A stretch of 64,000 bases of DNA from Polytrichum commune. Lineage: Eukaryota; Streptophyta; Polytrichopsida; Polytrichales; Polytrichaceae. Location: assembly GCA_950295325.1 (NCBI GenBank), contig OX485804.1:29574001-29638000 (forward strand), read 5' to 3'. Below are positions 11,571 to 24,322 of the stretch, piece by piece; within the stretch, counting starts at the first letter, position 1, and every line of letters starts with the position of its first letter. The notes below the pieces were generated by a model. That model saw nothing but the letters and a program-made list of their open reading frames with translations. It ran no database searches and was not told where the DNA came from. Position numbers and translations under genes: made by a program.

Positions 11571-12220
11571 TTTATACCCAGTAAAAGAAGGGACTGATCT
11601 TGACACCAAGCTCCTCAAAATCAGGCACATGTGAGGGTTGAAATCCTTTTACTTTGGCTTCATCACCAAACTTCGTTGTGGAACCGGTGTTTTGAACGTG
11701 TGTGGTCTCCACATGAGCCCCAGATCGGTCCTTCCCCAAATTCAGGGAACAAATAGATAGATCCACCATTGGGATTGGATAAATGGTTTATACCCAGTAA
11801 AAGAGGGGGCTGACCTTGACACCAAGCTCCTCAAAGTCAGGCACATGCGAGGGTCGAAATCCTTTTACCTTGGCTTTATCACCAAACTCCGTTGTGGAAC
11901 CGGTGTTTTGAATGTGTGTGGTCTCCACATGAGCCTCGGATCGGCCCTTCCCCAAATTCAGGGAATGAATAGATAGACCCACCACTGGGATTGGATAAAT
12001 GGTTTATACCCAGTAAAAGAGGGGGCTGACCTTGACACCAAGCTCCTCAAAGTCAGGCACATGCGAGGGTCAAAATCCTTTTACCTTGGCTTCATCACCA
12101 AACTCTGTTGTGAAACCAACATTTTGAACGTGTGTGGTCTCCACATGAGCCCCACATCGGCCCTTCCCCAAATTCAGGGAACGAATAGATAGACCCACCA
12201 CTGGTTTGAAATTGGATAAA
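11571..12220 (+). repeat. three tandem 216-bp units
   Basis: TTTATACCCAGTAAAAG recurs at 11571, 11787 and 12003, a period of exactly 216 bp, with high identity between units. Units two and three share a reading frame (LDTKLLKVRHM, FYLGF, GVLNVCGLHM) and differ by few stops; 216 is a multiple of three, so the frame is kept. A fourth, inverted copy lies at 9920-10107. Confidence 0.9.
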
Positions 12221-12299
12221 TGGTTTGAAATTAAACCACTGTAACTTTCTACTCTAGTCCGGACCCTCTCCCTCCCTCTCGTGTCCTTTAGCGCTTGGT

Positions 12300-13835
12300 G
12301 AAGAGGAATCACAGCAAGAGAATTTTTGGTTCACAAGCAAGTCGGCAACAAACAAAGTCAAACGTCGAACCTGCTTTAAATAGAGGCCATGGCAACAAGT
12401 TGGCACGCCACAAAGTCAGCACCAATAAAGAATTAATGTATGTATATATGTATATGCATGAGGTGGATATACAACCAAAGTCAACTCATGTGTAGAAGAA
12501 TTCAATCACCGTATTATATTAGGAACATGTGTGTTGTCTAACTTCACATGTAGAACAAAATCGTGGATATTTATTTAGGCACGACAGCAGGTGTATAGTG
12601 TGATGCAGATGCCCTCGATCGCAACCTTCACAACTGTGAAGGAAATTCGCGTGTTTACACACATGCATGAACTTGTTCTTTAGGAAGGTGAAATTAGACC
12701 GAAATATTTATAGAATTGTTATCTAGATTTCATGGTAGCTTGACTTCATAGATGACATCAGAGACCCGCAAAAAGGGGTAGTAGTTAAGCTCTACTTGGA
12801 ATGAATTGGCTCTCAAAATTAGGAGGGGTTGGTTTCTACTTATGCTTTTTTTTTCGTCTACAATGGATGAGTTTATGTAGACACTGCAGATCTTGAGCCT
12901 ACCTTCATGGGAATATAATGGAGCAAAATGTTTAGTGTATGATGTTTGTCCTTGTGGAAAGTGAGTGCACCTAGCATGAATCGTGACTTACAATGGGCTT
13001 TGATGTATAGGTATGTGTCCAATATGAAATAGGCAGATTTCAAAGAAATCCATTTATAGTCCTCAACACAATTTAGTTATCGTGAAAGTGCATATTGGGG
13101 TAAGTTCCTCCTAGTAACAATCATACACATACTATAAACTATGAAATAAGAGCAATAAACTATTGCATCTATCTAAAGTGTGAAGAGCATGCCTCACCTA
13201 GACCAATAACACCCAACATCATTGCAATGATGTTAATTCTTGCATGCAAAGTGAATATCAATAACGTCGAGTTGTCATCCATGTCACACACTCACATTAT
13301 ATTATAGTTTACTGTCATATTTGAAATCCCATTCAAAGCTCATTACAAGAAAACACTCATGAACATTAAAGCGTATTCATTGGCTATGTTGAGCTCTCTC
13401 AAGTTGAGTTATCGACCTATCAATTTACCATGAGTGCTCTCACACTTAACATGTATCTACCTCCTCAGTAAGTATAAACAATTTGAGCGACTCTCTCACA
13501 TGAGGAGTAGGTTTACAATATATATTGGAGTACATAGGAAAGGTAAGTTCCCAAAAACCCTAACATGCAACCCTAGTTAAACATTGTGGTTACACTTTTA
13601 ACCATGGTTAATTACATTGATTGTTTTATATTTCTATCATGGCTTATGACATGGTAGATTGATTACTTTCAAGAAAAATCAATATTGGTTAAATTTAACC
13701 AACATTGCGACATGAAAAACAACTCAATAGGAAATTAGCAAACTCTTTCATTTTAGTACAAACAATAAGTTGCATTCTTTAGTAACTATAGAAGAAAAGA
13801 AAAGAAACACAAAGGTGTTATTTTATATAGCGTGA
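12300..13835. other. intergenic, nothing recognised
   Basis: AT-rich sequence with short chance frames. It may contain the lost 5' part of the Copia element that follows, but I found no gag or protease motif and no LTR pair. Confidence 0.4.
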
Positions 13836-13839
13836 ATGG

Positions 13840-16019
13840 GGGCCCGTGCTTTCCTACCGTGGTCAAAAGCTCAACAAGAATGTTGCCCTCGATTACACCT
13901 AAATAAGCGTGAAGCGGGAGGAGACCTTCGATTACACATATGCATGCATTTGGATGCATTGCTTATGCGATGGTGTCCGATAAAAATATGGGTAAACTTG
14001 ATGCAGAAGGTACAAAGTGATTGTTCCTAGAATTTTGTGAAGATACCAAAGCGATAGTCTCATGTGCATACAAACCAAACCAAAATGATCATCAGAATTA
14101 GAGTTGTTGTATTCATGGAGGAAATACGAGTATTGGGAACGATGTGGAGATGCGTCCATGTGGAAAAAAAATGAAGCTTTTATGGTGAACGGGGTGGACA
14201 AATCTTTCAAAGCACCTTTGATTGTTTTTAGTGAAGATATTGAGGAGTGCAAGGAACAAAGTGGGAGATACTTATGTTGCAGATCAAAAGGCAAGGGATG
14301 AACTAGCATAGCATGACTTTGACGATGAGGGATTCGGCGAAAAACAAATATACCTCATAGAGGAATTTGTTCACTTGGAGAGTGGTAGAAGAACCATATT
14401 TTGCCTTGACATGATGTAAAATGGACCAATGTGACATCTCTTGTCGATTTTTTGAATTTATATAATCTCATGAAATATGAAGATACGAGCAAGTAAAAGG
14501 CCGCAATGCAAGAAGTATACGACTCCCTCATAGCCAATGGAACATGAGAATTGATTCTCCTTCCAAAGTATCACAAAATTGTATGATGCAAATAAGTGTT
14601 TTGCACCAAGAGGGATGTATTGGGCGAAATTGTTAGGCACAAGGCAAAGTTGGTAGGAAAGGGATAGTCTCAAGTTGTCAAAATAGACTCCAATGAGATT
14701 TTTCTCTCTATTGCCAAGTTCATCACCATTAGATGCATATTCACAATTGGAACCGCCATGAATTAGGAGATCCACTTATGTAAAGACAACGTTTTTGAAT
14801 GGAGAGTTGAAGGTGGAGATCTATATGTATTAACCTGAAATAAGAGGTGAAGGAACATCTTGTGTGCAAACCCAAGAAAACATTGTATGGGTTCAAACAA
14901 TCACTGAGGATGTGGTACCATTGCATCCACTTGTTCTTTATCAATGAGGATTTTTCTAGAAGCAAAATGGATCATTCATTGTATGTCAAACAAACGAGTG
15001 AGTTATTGTTATTGGTAATTCTCTATGTCGATGATTTTATCACTTTGGCAAATGATGTTGCCAAATTGAAGTGGTTCAAATCGAAGCTTGATAATGAATT
15101 TGAAACGAGTGATCTCGGAGAGTTGTACTATTGCCTCCAAGTTGAATCGGAAAGAAATAGGAAAGTCCTTACCATTGTTATGAGCCACTGGAGGTATATT
15201 GAGGAGGTAGTTAAACGCTTTAACATGGAAGTATGCGAACCAATTAGAACCCCATCTAATGTGAACTTCACGTTGTTAAGACTTTTCGACGAGGAATTTG
15301 GGAATGTGCAAGGAGAAATGGAAGGCATTGGTAACTCATATGCACGATGGTGGGTACAAAGACCGATATTGTGTTTGCAGTAATTACGGTGAACCGATTC
15401 ATGTTTACGGTTGGTCCACCACATTGGATAGATGTAAAATGCATCATGAAGTATTTGAAAGGCATGTTGGACTTCAAATTATGTTTTAGAGGCAAGAGTA
15501 CTGCTTTGCAAAGATTTTGTGATGCCGATTGGGTGGGAGATGCAAACAACGAAAGATCCACCATGTGGTTCATGTTATTTGTGGATGTTGGAATTCTTTT
15601 GTGGAAATGCAAGAAACAAACATTCATTACATTATCTACAATGAAGGTAGAGTACATGGTCACTAATCATTGCATAAAGTAGGCCATTTGGCATAGGCAA
15701 CTTTTGACGGATGTGGGATTCATGCAAGAAAGAGTAGCATCCATCATATGTGACAATCAAGGATGTATAATGCTTGCAAAGAATCCCGTGTATCATTCGC
15801 ACACCCAACATATCGATGTACAACATCATTTCATTTGAGAAAAAGGAAACAAGAGAAATATGCTTGAAATATCGTCCAAACGAGGATATGATAGCCGACA
15901 TGCTTATAGTAACACTTACAATAGATAGGCATCAAGGACTAACTAGGGCAACGGGATTACAAACCTTTGACTACTTACAAAGTGGGATTGTTGAGGTTAA
16001 AGCATTAGGTTGCTCATAG
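13840..16019 (+). pseudogene. Ty1/copia pol relic (integrase end, RT, RNase H)
   Basis: Shifting plus-strand frames give an ordered Copia polyprotein. The integrase C-terminal part is at 13850-14040 (SGRRPSITHM, AFGCIAYAM). The RT start is at about 14560-14800 (KRDVLGEIVRHKAKLVGKG, TTFLNGELKVEIYM). The RT core is at 14847-15290 (KTLYGFKQSLRMWY, ILYVDDF with the catalytic YVDD intact, SDLGELYYCLQVE). RNase H is at 15390-16010 (FCDADWVGDANNERST, MKVEYM, DNQGCIMLAKNP, HIDVQHHFI). At least two frameshifts and many stops (for example after residue 178 of the RT frame and at 15680) prevent a full product. Gag, protease and most of integrase are missing. It replicated through RNA in the cytoplasm when active; this copy is dead. 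Confidence 0.9.
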
Positions 16020-16249
16020 TCATAGGGTTGTAAAAGTTAGAGTTATACGAATGACTAAGGTTCGAATAAATTCATATGCTTCGTGGGAAGTGGGAGTTGA
16101 GATATCCCATATCCCTTGTACGAACCAAGGTGGGAAAGTGCAATAAAGAATAAGGCAAGGGATGAAGGTGATCATCTCATCTAAACATTGTTTATATGCC
16201 TTTGTATATGTGTAATTGCTTGTGCAATCTAATCTCTAGTCCTATTGTG

Positions 16250-17260
16250 CTTGAATAAGGGGATCACGACGATAATGATTGTTAGTGGGGTGGCTTTTGG
16301 TATAGTTTGCCATTTTTTGGAGAATTCAAAGGTGTGTCTGATCAATGTGCATTGTATGTGGTGGGATTTTACTTGTGTGTTGGTTAGTTCTAGTATGTTG
16401 GATGTGAGTGTGTCGGTGATTTGATGGTTGCTGCGAGGGGTTCTTTAGTTGTGTATTGGTTCTTGTGTTTGTGGAGGTATTTTGGCCATTTGGATGTGGG
16501 AGTGTATTTTATGATGTTGGGGGGGGGGGGGGGGATGAGGATTGTATACACATCTTCTTGTTTGGCAAGGGAGTGGGGTTAGTGTGGTTGTATAATCATG
16601 GTTATGGTGTTGCAATTTTTTCCCACGGCCATTCATGCCTAGTGCATGGATTTTATCATGGCATTGTGGTCTAGGGGTTGGGCTAGTATGAGGCATGTCC
16701 ATTTTGAGGAATTTGTTGGCCCTTATGAGCCAAATAGTAGGTCTAAGTTATGTGGGAAATTGTTTTGTGTTAGTTGTAGTGGGCATGTGCGGGGTGAGGA
16801 GTAGTACGATTGTGTGAGTTGGTAGGCGTTAATTAATGTGTTTATTGTGGCTAGGTGGAGTATTTGGTGGTTGTTGGAGGGGTTTTGTGTTTTTTCTTTT
16901 TCTTTTGGAAAGTAGTGATGTATCTTTGTGCTAGCCATATAATTGTTGTGATGAAATTTGGGGCGGGGTTTGTAGAAAGTTGGCCACATTGTGTGTTTGG
17001 TTATGGGTGAACATGTCCCACAACCATTGGGAGTCTTGTGAGAGGGAGAGTGGTGATGTATATCCCTCTATGGTCAAGTGTATCCACATATTCTTCATTG
17101 ATTGAATAATGTAATTGTACTATATGCAATGTCCGGGTTCTTAATGATATAACTTTTGAGTATTTTGAGTTCCTTATGGTGTATTTCCTAATCCAATTGT
17201 AGGGTGCATAAGGCTTAAGAATCATGGAAAATATGTGAGGAGGTCCCATTAACACCTACC
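16250..17260. other. GT-skewed kilobase, possible Copia 3' LTR
   Basis: The plus strand is markedly rich in T and G and poor in A and C from about 16260 to 17000, with runs such as a G16 at 16519-16534. The start lies 230 bp after the RNase H end of the Copia relic, where a polypurine tract and 3' LTR are expected. I could not find a second LTR copy upstream, so the LTR reading is inference only. Confidence 0.3.
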
Positions 17261-19534
17261 CCCTACATGCTAATGATTGATTCATCCTAACACATCTTTA
17301 ATAAACTAATTTAGGGCCTTTGACATTAATTCCAAAGTCAAAATATTCAAAATAACTATAGTCAATAAGGGGCTTTCAACGCCTTCACCTTCAACGTATC
17401 CCTGGTCATGTTTGGTGACAATGTACATATGTTTTAAGAATGATGACTACAACTTTTTCACTCTCCAAGACACACCACCTCAAATTGTGAAATATAATAG
17501 ATGTTTTGTGAAAAGTCTAGTATAACAAAACTCCATCATCTAACAAACTCTTAAAATGAGGATGATTGACTTGACTTGTACGCTGAAGAGAGTTACAAAT
17601 TATATAATGGCCATTGGGCGGACTCAACTAAGTGGTGGGTGTGGCCAGGGGTTGGGTCCACCCAATGGCTATAGTCTACAGTAATTACTATGGGGAGGGA
17701 ATCATGCAAATCATTAAAATAGAAATCAGAACAAACAACTTTGTAAACAAGTCGTTGGACCATTTTAGATTGTGTGAGTGAAGTGGATGTGTTCAAAAGT
17801 ATGATTCACCAAAAACAACTTTGGGCAGAGGGCATATTGTATCTACACTATGAATCCACAATACATCCATACTATGTACAAAAACTACATGCTAAGATGT
17901 GTTGAAACCATGTTTTAATTATCAACAAACTACAACAAGATTATAACAATTCCAATGTAGACAAATGGTTGGATGATTAAAGGTTGACCGTAGGTTTAGT
18001 CATTTTGATTGTCACTTGAGAGAGAATAGTTACATTCAACCATACCTCTCACCATCCATCCTTGTAATTTCCACTCCTTTCCAATTCATCTCAAATGTGT
18101 CTAACTAGATTATCACAGATCTTTGAAGTCAATCATGGTGTCACATCTACAACAAAGAATAACTATATGGAATGCATATTGTCATATAACATTTGTTGGA
18201 CGAATGAGAGGAATGCATTGATATTGGATTGGTAGTGTCCTTTTTGATATCATCCCGGGTTTCTATAATGAGGTATTTTGGATTTTTTTTCACATCAATA
18301 GGGTTTGGGCATTTGACAATATTTATGTTCTCAATGCCATTCGGGTCTATTTATCATGCAAGAAACTTCATAGCCATGCAATATGGTGTGCAATGAAATC
18401 GACCCAAATCACAACTTGAGTATACAATGATTCTCTCACCTGGAGATGTCCACCAAATATCATTACTTGACTTGTATTACAATTTTGATACTCACGGGTA
18501 GATTTTTAATGTCATCATCGATGTTGACTCTTCATACCCATACACTTATATACTAGTCCAACATGGGTACACATGCTCATATGTGGTAATTCCCTCTCGT
18601 CTACATTAACTTATCCCTTCCACTTGGAAGTCACATTAAGCTACCAATATTGAGCCAGGGTGTCGAGCCAACAATGATTGGTTTGATTCTCTTACACCTA
18701 CCGAGGGGGGCAATAGTAAAAGCTATCCTTGCATGTTGGTTGTTGATTTATCCGAGTTCAAGCTCACTAGACTAATTTCATAACATCACTAAGCAACTAC
18801 GCGATGGACACTTTCCAAAGAAAGAGAGTGCAATTAAAAAACTTTGATAATGTACAAATGCTTGCCGAAACGTTTATAGTACACAACTTGAGTGCTTCCC
18901 ATAATTAAAGTACAATACTCATGTGATATATGGTCCTACAAAATGCAACCAAGGAGCTATATATTTTTATGTTGGGGTCTTTGATCCCAAATATGAGACT
19001 ACACACTCTAACATCCCCAATATCACACATGTGGCAACCAAAGTGCACATGATATTAAGGAGGTGCGTAGTGTTAACATGGGTGCATGATACTAGAGAAT
19101 TAGTGCAGCATGTGACATTATGAAACAACACAAAGTCAACTTTGCAATAATGACAATAATTACAACGTGATGCGTGGTTTGAATTCTTTGGTGGATTATT
19201 TTAATGTAAAAATTTGTGATATATGACAGGGAGATGTGACAACAAGGAGAGAGATTCATTGAGCACATCCGTTGCGTGGGGTTTCGGGATATAGAAGAAG
19301 GAGTGACATTATGAATGGGTGATGTTACAAACAATGTTCAAGTTTGAAGTGCACACATGCAATTCAATGTGAAGGGCTTCAAAACAACCACACTTCACCC
19401 AAAAAAAAAAACTTTACATTGGTTGTTTTGTATTGAATATGAAAATAATAGGATGTCTCACTATATTGAAGAAGTACACGCAATGAAACGATGCACTAAA
19501 ATGATTTAGATTCCCTACATAATGCACTTAATCA
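17261..19534. other. intergenic, nothing recognised
   Basis: AT-rich sequence with no long open frame, terminal repeat or RNA gene that I can support. Confidence 0.4.
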
Positions 19535-19800
19535 TCATCCCAATTCCAAAGGCAAAGCCCTCGGGTTTTTGGTCGATTTCCAACTGTCAAAAATTATAGC
19601 CCAATCCATAGTTTCCATCGGAAGACCGCATAAGGACACTCGCATCAATGCATCCAATGTCTCAAGTTTCAATCGACTTCTGCGGTCACTCTTCACCCAC
19701 TTATGTTTGGAAACTCCACGGCCACATATAGTTGTGCTTGCCAAGCCGAAGTCGCAGTCGGTGGCAAGTCGAAGTTGCAAGAATTATCGAAATTTGGAAG
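19535..19800 (-). pseudogene. probable hAT-type transposase C-terminal fragment
   Basis: The minus strand encodes about 80 residues ending at a stop, with the pattern SKHKWVKSDRRSRLKLETLD followed by ALMRVSL and IFDSWKSTKN. This resembles the end of the hAT dimerisation domain (K-x-R-x-R-L-x-x-E-T-L-x-x-L-M-R-I, then a W-containing tail), which assembles hAT transposases. No N-terminal zinc finger or catalytic part is visible nearby. The match is by eye and modest. Confidence 0.4.
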
Positions 19801-20099
19801 TGTTTGCTAGAGTGCCAAGATTTCCGTCCAAACTATGTTTCTACTTGCAAATCACAACCATTATATTTTGCGACATACAGTTTTTGCGCAAGGCCGTTTC
19901 ACTACGACTGATGGAAACCTTACATAACACATTTATGTGAAATCCCCCCCCCCCCCAAAAAAAAACAACAGCAACAACACAACAACTTTTCTGACGGCCA
20001 AAATGACATTTGATAGGTGTAGAAGTCTTCAATATTGAACATTGGTTACGGAGGTTAGGGTGGTAACGTTCATGAAACAACGACGCCCGTGCTTCACAC

Positions 20100-20860
20100 T
20101 ACAATAATCTACGTTTTTCATCCATCCATCCTCCCCCGGTTAAGTCTTCCCCGCAATAGGTGGTGTGAACATTCCATTATTTCCCACACCGGGTGGGCCG
20201 GAGGTGAAACCGTCGTGGACACTTCAATTATTATTGTTATATGATGGCTCCCGATCGACCACCCCCCCTACCCGACGGGATTCCGTCCCGGAAAGTGGGA
20301 GGGTTGTGGGGATTCTCATCCACATCCATCTGACCAGAATCTCACGCGCCGGGGCCCACCTGCCAATCGTTCAGATTCCGGGATATTCAAAGAGGGCACG
20401 GTGGGCCCCACACGCATCCCCGCTGCCCCCTCCCCCCCAAAATAGGCAAGCCCACAGCCCACCCTTACCACCCCTTTTACTAGCTATAGAGTCCCTTCCT
20501 TCCTTGCTTGCTTGCTTTTTCCCATTGACCTTTCCTTTCATTGTGTTTATTCCCTACCCTTCCTTGGTGGCAGCCCCGAATAAGTAATGCCCAATGTCAA
20601 CGAATAACTTTGCTAATTATTTGGTGTGGCCAGCTACGCCTCATTAATTATTAGGCACGCACCCCTCCCTCCCTCCCTCCTTCCTACCTACCTAGCCCTC
20701 CCTCCCTAGGGCGGTATAAGGAGTGTATTAATAACTTAGTAGGAGCTTCTTCCAAGGTTTGGCGCATCATAGGAGGAGGAGGAGAGGAAGAGTAGTGTTA
20801 TAATATGGTAAGGGAAGTGAGCCTAAGATGGACACTTTCCCGATGAACCCTTTACGTCCC
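20100..20860. other. GC-rich patch with hairpin and CT repeats, no gene found
   Basis: Base composition is clearly richer in G+C than the surroundings. It holds CCGACGGGATTCCGTCCCGG (a hairpin at about 20272-20291), a CCCT-type microsatellite (20665-20690), CTTGC repeats (20500-20517) and a TATA-like GGTATAAGG at 20713. The composition is promoter-like, but I cannot see an exon that would follow in either direction. Confidence 0.35.
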
Positions 20861-21109
20861 CTAAGGTTGACTCGTGTCTATGGCGAACACTTTGAGCACT
20901 ATGCTCGCTTACGTAACCCAAACAAGTTATCTAATGTTGTATTGGATTCGCAATTACGTTGTGAGCACAATGACGTTACGGTCACATGAACTAGAGCATT
21001 TTTTTTATTTTTTTTAAGAATAGAAATGTTCAAGTGCATAAACCTCAATCGATCCTTCCCAGTCACACCCCTCCCCAAAACGAGGGAAAAAAAACTACAA
21101 AGAAGGTAG

Positions 21110-21340
21110 ATATAATGAATGGGGAGAACTGGCCGTTAGTTACAAATATGCGGGTTGAGTTTGAGAAATGACTGATTGAAGTTCAAGAACGATGAGAAAT
21201 TTACCGGTCATTTTAAAGGAATCTATGAAATACACCTCACAAATAATAAATAGAATTGGATGATCACAACATGGAGTTGGTTGGACTTGGAAACACTAGG
21301 AGTTTTCTTTTCTTTTGATTGTGCCCAAAAATCTCCCCGA
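21110..21340 (+). repeat. terminal-arm repeat, family B (left-type copy)
   Basis: The order TTAGTTACAAAT, GAGAAATGAC, CATTTTAAAGGAAT, GGACTTGGAAACACTAGGA and CCCAAAAATCTCCC matches the arm at 33690-33900 and, inverted, those at 34130-34330 and 36600-36780. It is probably one end of a larger DNA transposon with long inverted repeats. Confidence 0.6.
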
Positions 21341-22919
21341 ACATTGAGTGGACGTTGTTGATTGTTGACATCTTGGCTCCTTAAATCAATTGAGTTGGGT
21401 TTTGAGTTCTTAGAATGATGCAATTCGTGTCATGTTGAAATGCATAGTTGCCAATCTGAAGGAAAAGTAGGTAGCAGGATTGGGTGCTTCTACCTTAACA
21501 TGCAATTCAGGTAGATGAGCAAACCTAGTACAATCACTTCCAAGAGATTTAGCCTCTTTTGATGTGTAGAAAATTCATAAAAATAAACTTGGTCAACTAA
21601 CAAATCTTGTACAAATCCAATGTCACAAGAATGAGATTAAGGTGACAAAATCTTGAATTTGTGATACGTTTTCAAAGAGCAGAGGCATATGCAATCTCCT
21701 TGAGTGGTTCTCTGGGTTCTGCCTAAAGTGGTTGGTGTTGAGTGGGTGTTGAGCATTGTTTTTTTTACTAAGTATCCCAACCAACAAGCCATTGTATTAA
21801 TTTTTCGAACAACGTTCGTTATTTGAGAGGAGGATGGACTCATTTTGCACCCTAAAAGTAGGTGTTTGAATAAGGTTGATGTTTGCATGAGACATGTCCA
21901 TATCAATATGAGACGATCTTGAAATCCAAATTAAAATGTAGCCATACTCCTTGTAGTGTTTTGAGTTCATATAAATACCCTATGCATTTTCAAACCAAAT
22001 ATTTTCTTCTTCTTAAATAATCATATAAGTCCCCTTGCTCGCGTTGATAAGTTGATAACAAATTTTGATCAATTACTGACACGTGGCCAATCTCTTTTAA
22101 ACCGTTTCTCTTTTTGGTGTCCGTTCTTGAATCAAAAGCTAATCATCCACAAATCAATATAGGTGATTTCTCAAAATAGGTGACCGAATTAGGCCCATTC
22201 ACCTTAGTCATTTGTTTTAGATGGGGACCAACATTCCTTAAAACATGTGGAACGCTTGTGCATGAAATGGTAACATTTGTAAGGATCGGAAGAGACTCTT
22301 TCACACGTCGAACATGATGTTTTCTATTTCACCGCATGAACTTACAACGTGCATTCAAGAAACAAGTATCTTACCTTTAGGTCCTAATATTAAGAAGTTT
22401 AAAGTTATAGTGGATTCATAATATGAATAGGGTGATCAAGAAAGTCCACCACCAAAGGGGCGGGGTACAATCATAAGTGGAAACAAAAGGGCACGGTCAG
22501 CTCCCATTGAAGGTGAAAATAATTTGTGTGAATAAAGCCTCTCACCAAACACAACATTTTATTCAATCAAGAACCCAGGGAAGAAAGGGGGGGGGGGGGG
22601 GGGCACTAGAAGGAATGGGGGTCCTTTCTAACACAAAAAGGACACATAAATGACAGTGTGTTTGGGTCATGACATGTGTCATGAAGTAAAGCAGCCCTGT
22701 GGGGTACTGTCATCCTGGACCAGTCCTATTTTTTACCAAGTGAGTGTTAGAAATGTTTAAGGCCTTTGACTGCGACCGTAATTAATGATTTTGACGGCCG
22801 TGGCAATTAATGACCTTGATCGCCGCGATAATTAATGATTATGTGGAAATTGCAGAGGTACATTAATTTAATCTCATATAATATGTCTCCTTAAAAGAAA
22901 TCTCCATTAATAAATGCAA
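21341..22919. other. intergenic, short GCCG-type repeats
   Basis: No gene recognised. Around 22770-22840 the phrase AATTAATGA plus a GC-rich spacer is repeated three times. A run of 17 G lies at 22587-22603. Confidence 0.4.
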
Positions 22920-23088
22920 TCCTCACCCTCCACCCAACCCACCCCTTTAATAGGCACATACATCCAAGTGCCTAGCCATATACCTACCAAGGAAGGATAA
23001 GCCAAGGGCGGGGGGGCCAAGGGATTTGATCCTTGAACCACTTGGCTCCCACATGGAGGCCTTAGCCACTAAGCCACCACTCCGCGCA
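22920..23088 (-). mobile_element. tRNA-derived SINE head
   Basis: On the minus strand TGGCTTAGTGG (23076-23066) fits the pol III A box and GGATCAAATCC (23032-23022) is close to the B box GGTTCRANTCC, with 33 bases between them. This arrangement is that of a tRNA gene or SINE promoter. The flanking sequence does not fold into a full tRNA cloverleaf by eye, so a SINE head is the better call. The 3' end is not defined. Confidence 0.5.
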
Positions 23089-23134
23089 TGATACATGAGG
23101 AGTTTTCAAAACCTTTGTATGTAGAGACCCCAAG

Positions 23135-23770
23135 TTACTTTTTATTTATTTACTGTCTACTATTTACTGTCTATTATTTACTGTCTACTATTTACTGTCT
23201 ATTATTTACTGTCTACTATTTACTGTCTATTATTTACTGTCTACTATTTACTGTCTATTATTTACTGTCCAGTATTTACTGTCCAGTATTTACTGTCTAC
23301 TATTTACTGGTTATTATTTACTGCCCAGTATTTGTTTTTACTGTGTATTATTTACTATTAACTGTCTGGTATTTTCTATTTACTGCCTCGTATTTACTGT
23401 TTATATTCTAATATTTACTATGTACTACCTAATATTCAATGTTTATAGTTTTATTTTTTATTTTTAATATTTTTAATATTTTTATTTTCAGAATTTTTTA
23501 TTATCTATTTTTTATAGTATACTATTTACTATTTATGGTCTGGTATTTAATATTTAATATTTAATGTATATTATTACTATTAATGGTATGATATTCGTTA
23601 TTTTCATAGTTATATTATTATATACTGTATATAGTATATTATTTACTATGTATGTCCGATGTTTACTATTTACTATTTATAGTATACTGTTTTACTATTA
23701 ACGGTATTTTATTTATTATATACTATAAATTGTCTACTATTTACTGTGAAATATTTATTGTTTAGTATTT
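23135..23770. repeat. minisatellite, 14-bp unit TATTTACTGTCTAC and variants
   Basis: From 23145 the phrases ctactatttactgt and ctattatttactgt alternate in near-perfect 28-bp pairs, decaying to looser TATTTACT repeats by 23770. The long frame across it is a product of the repeat, not a gene. Confidence 0.9.
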
Positions 23771-23872
23771 ACTATGTACTATCTTAATGCTTTGATGTCG
23801 GATGAATGAAAGATACACTTGTATGCGGTAATTTCCTCTCTCCTACCTTAGTACTTAATGAAGTAGGTGAGT

Positions 23873-24060
23873 CACATTTAGGTAGTTAATTAAGTAGGTG
23901 ACTTACATCTACGTCAAAGTCTAGCTAGAAGATCTATGAAACGCCTTAATTATAGAACATTCCTTCACATTTAGGTAGTTAATGAAGTAGGTGACTTACA
24001 TCTAGGTCAAAGTCTAGTTAGAAGATCTATGAAACGCCTTAATTATAGAACATTCCTTCA
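23873..24060. repeat. tandem duplication, 93-bp period
   Basis: CACATTTAGGTAGTTAAT starts at 23873 and again at 23966. The two units differ at only a few positions and both end at GAACATTCCTT. The low divergence suggests a recent duplication. Confidence 0.9.
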
Positions 24061-24322
24061 TGGACCAAACTAATGACATTAGAATGACACAACTTCCACA
24101 CATGTTGAAATTATATGTCGCGGAGCTCAAAATTCAAGCTCAAAATTCAAGCGTGTGGAAACTTGCGACACGGAGGGCCCTCCGTGTCGAAGGGGGTATG
24201 TCGAAGGGGACCCATTCCTTCTAGTGGGGGGGGGGAAGAATTTGTCCAATTTTGGCAAGTATTTTGCGAAGATGTCCTAACGGATACTGAAATGAGGGTC
24301 AACTCCATCGAGGGGCCCTGGG

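Noticed and set aside
16456-16702. Overlapping open frames rich in G/V or H/P
   Set aside because: Generated by the GT-skewed stretch and a G16 run; low-complexity products.
19569-19940. 123-codon plus-strand frame
   Set aside because: It overlaps the minus-strand hAT-like fragment, which has recognisable motifs; the plus frame has none.
22920-23088. Functional tRNA gene
   Set aside because: A and B boxes are present but acceptor and anticodon stems do not pair properly by eye.
23088-23411. 107-codon open frame on the plus strand
   Set aside because: It is produced by the 14-bp minisatellite; the protein is a repeat of YCLLFTVYYLL.
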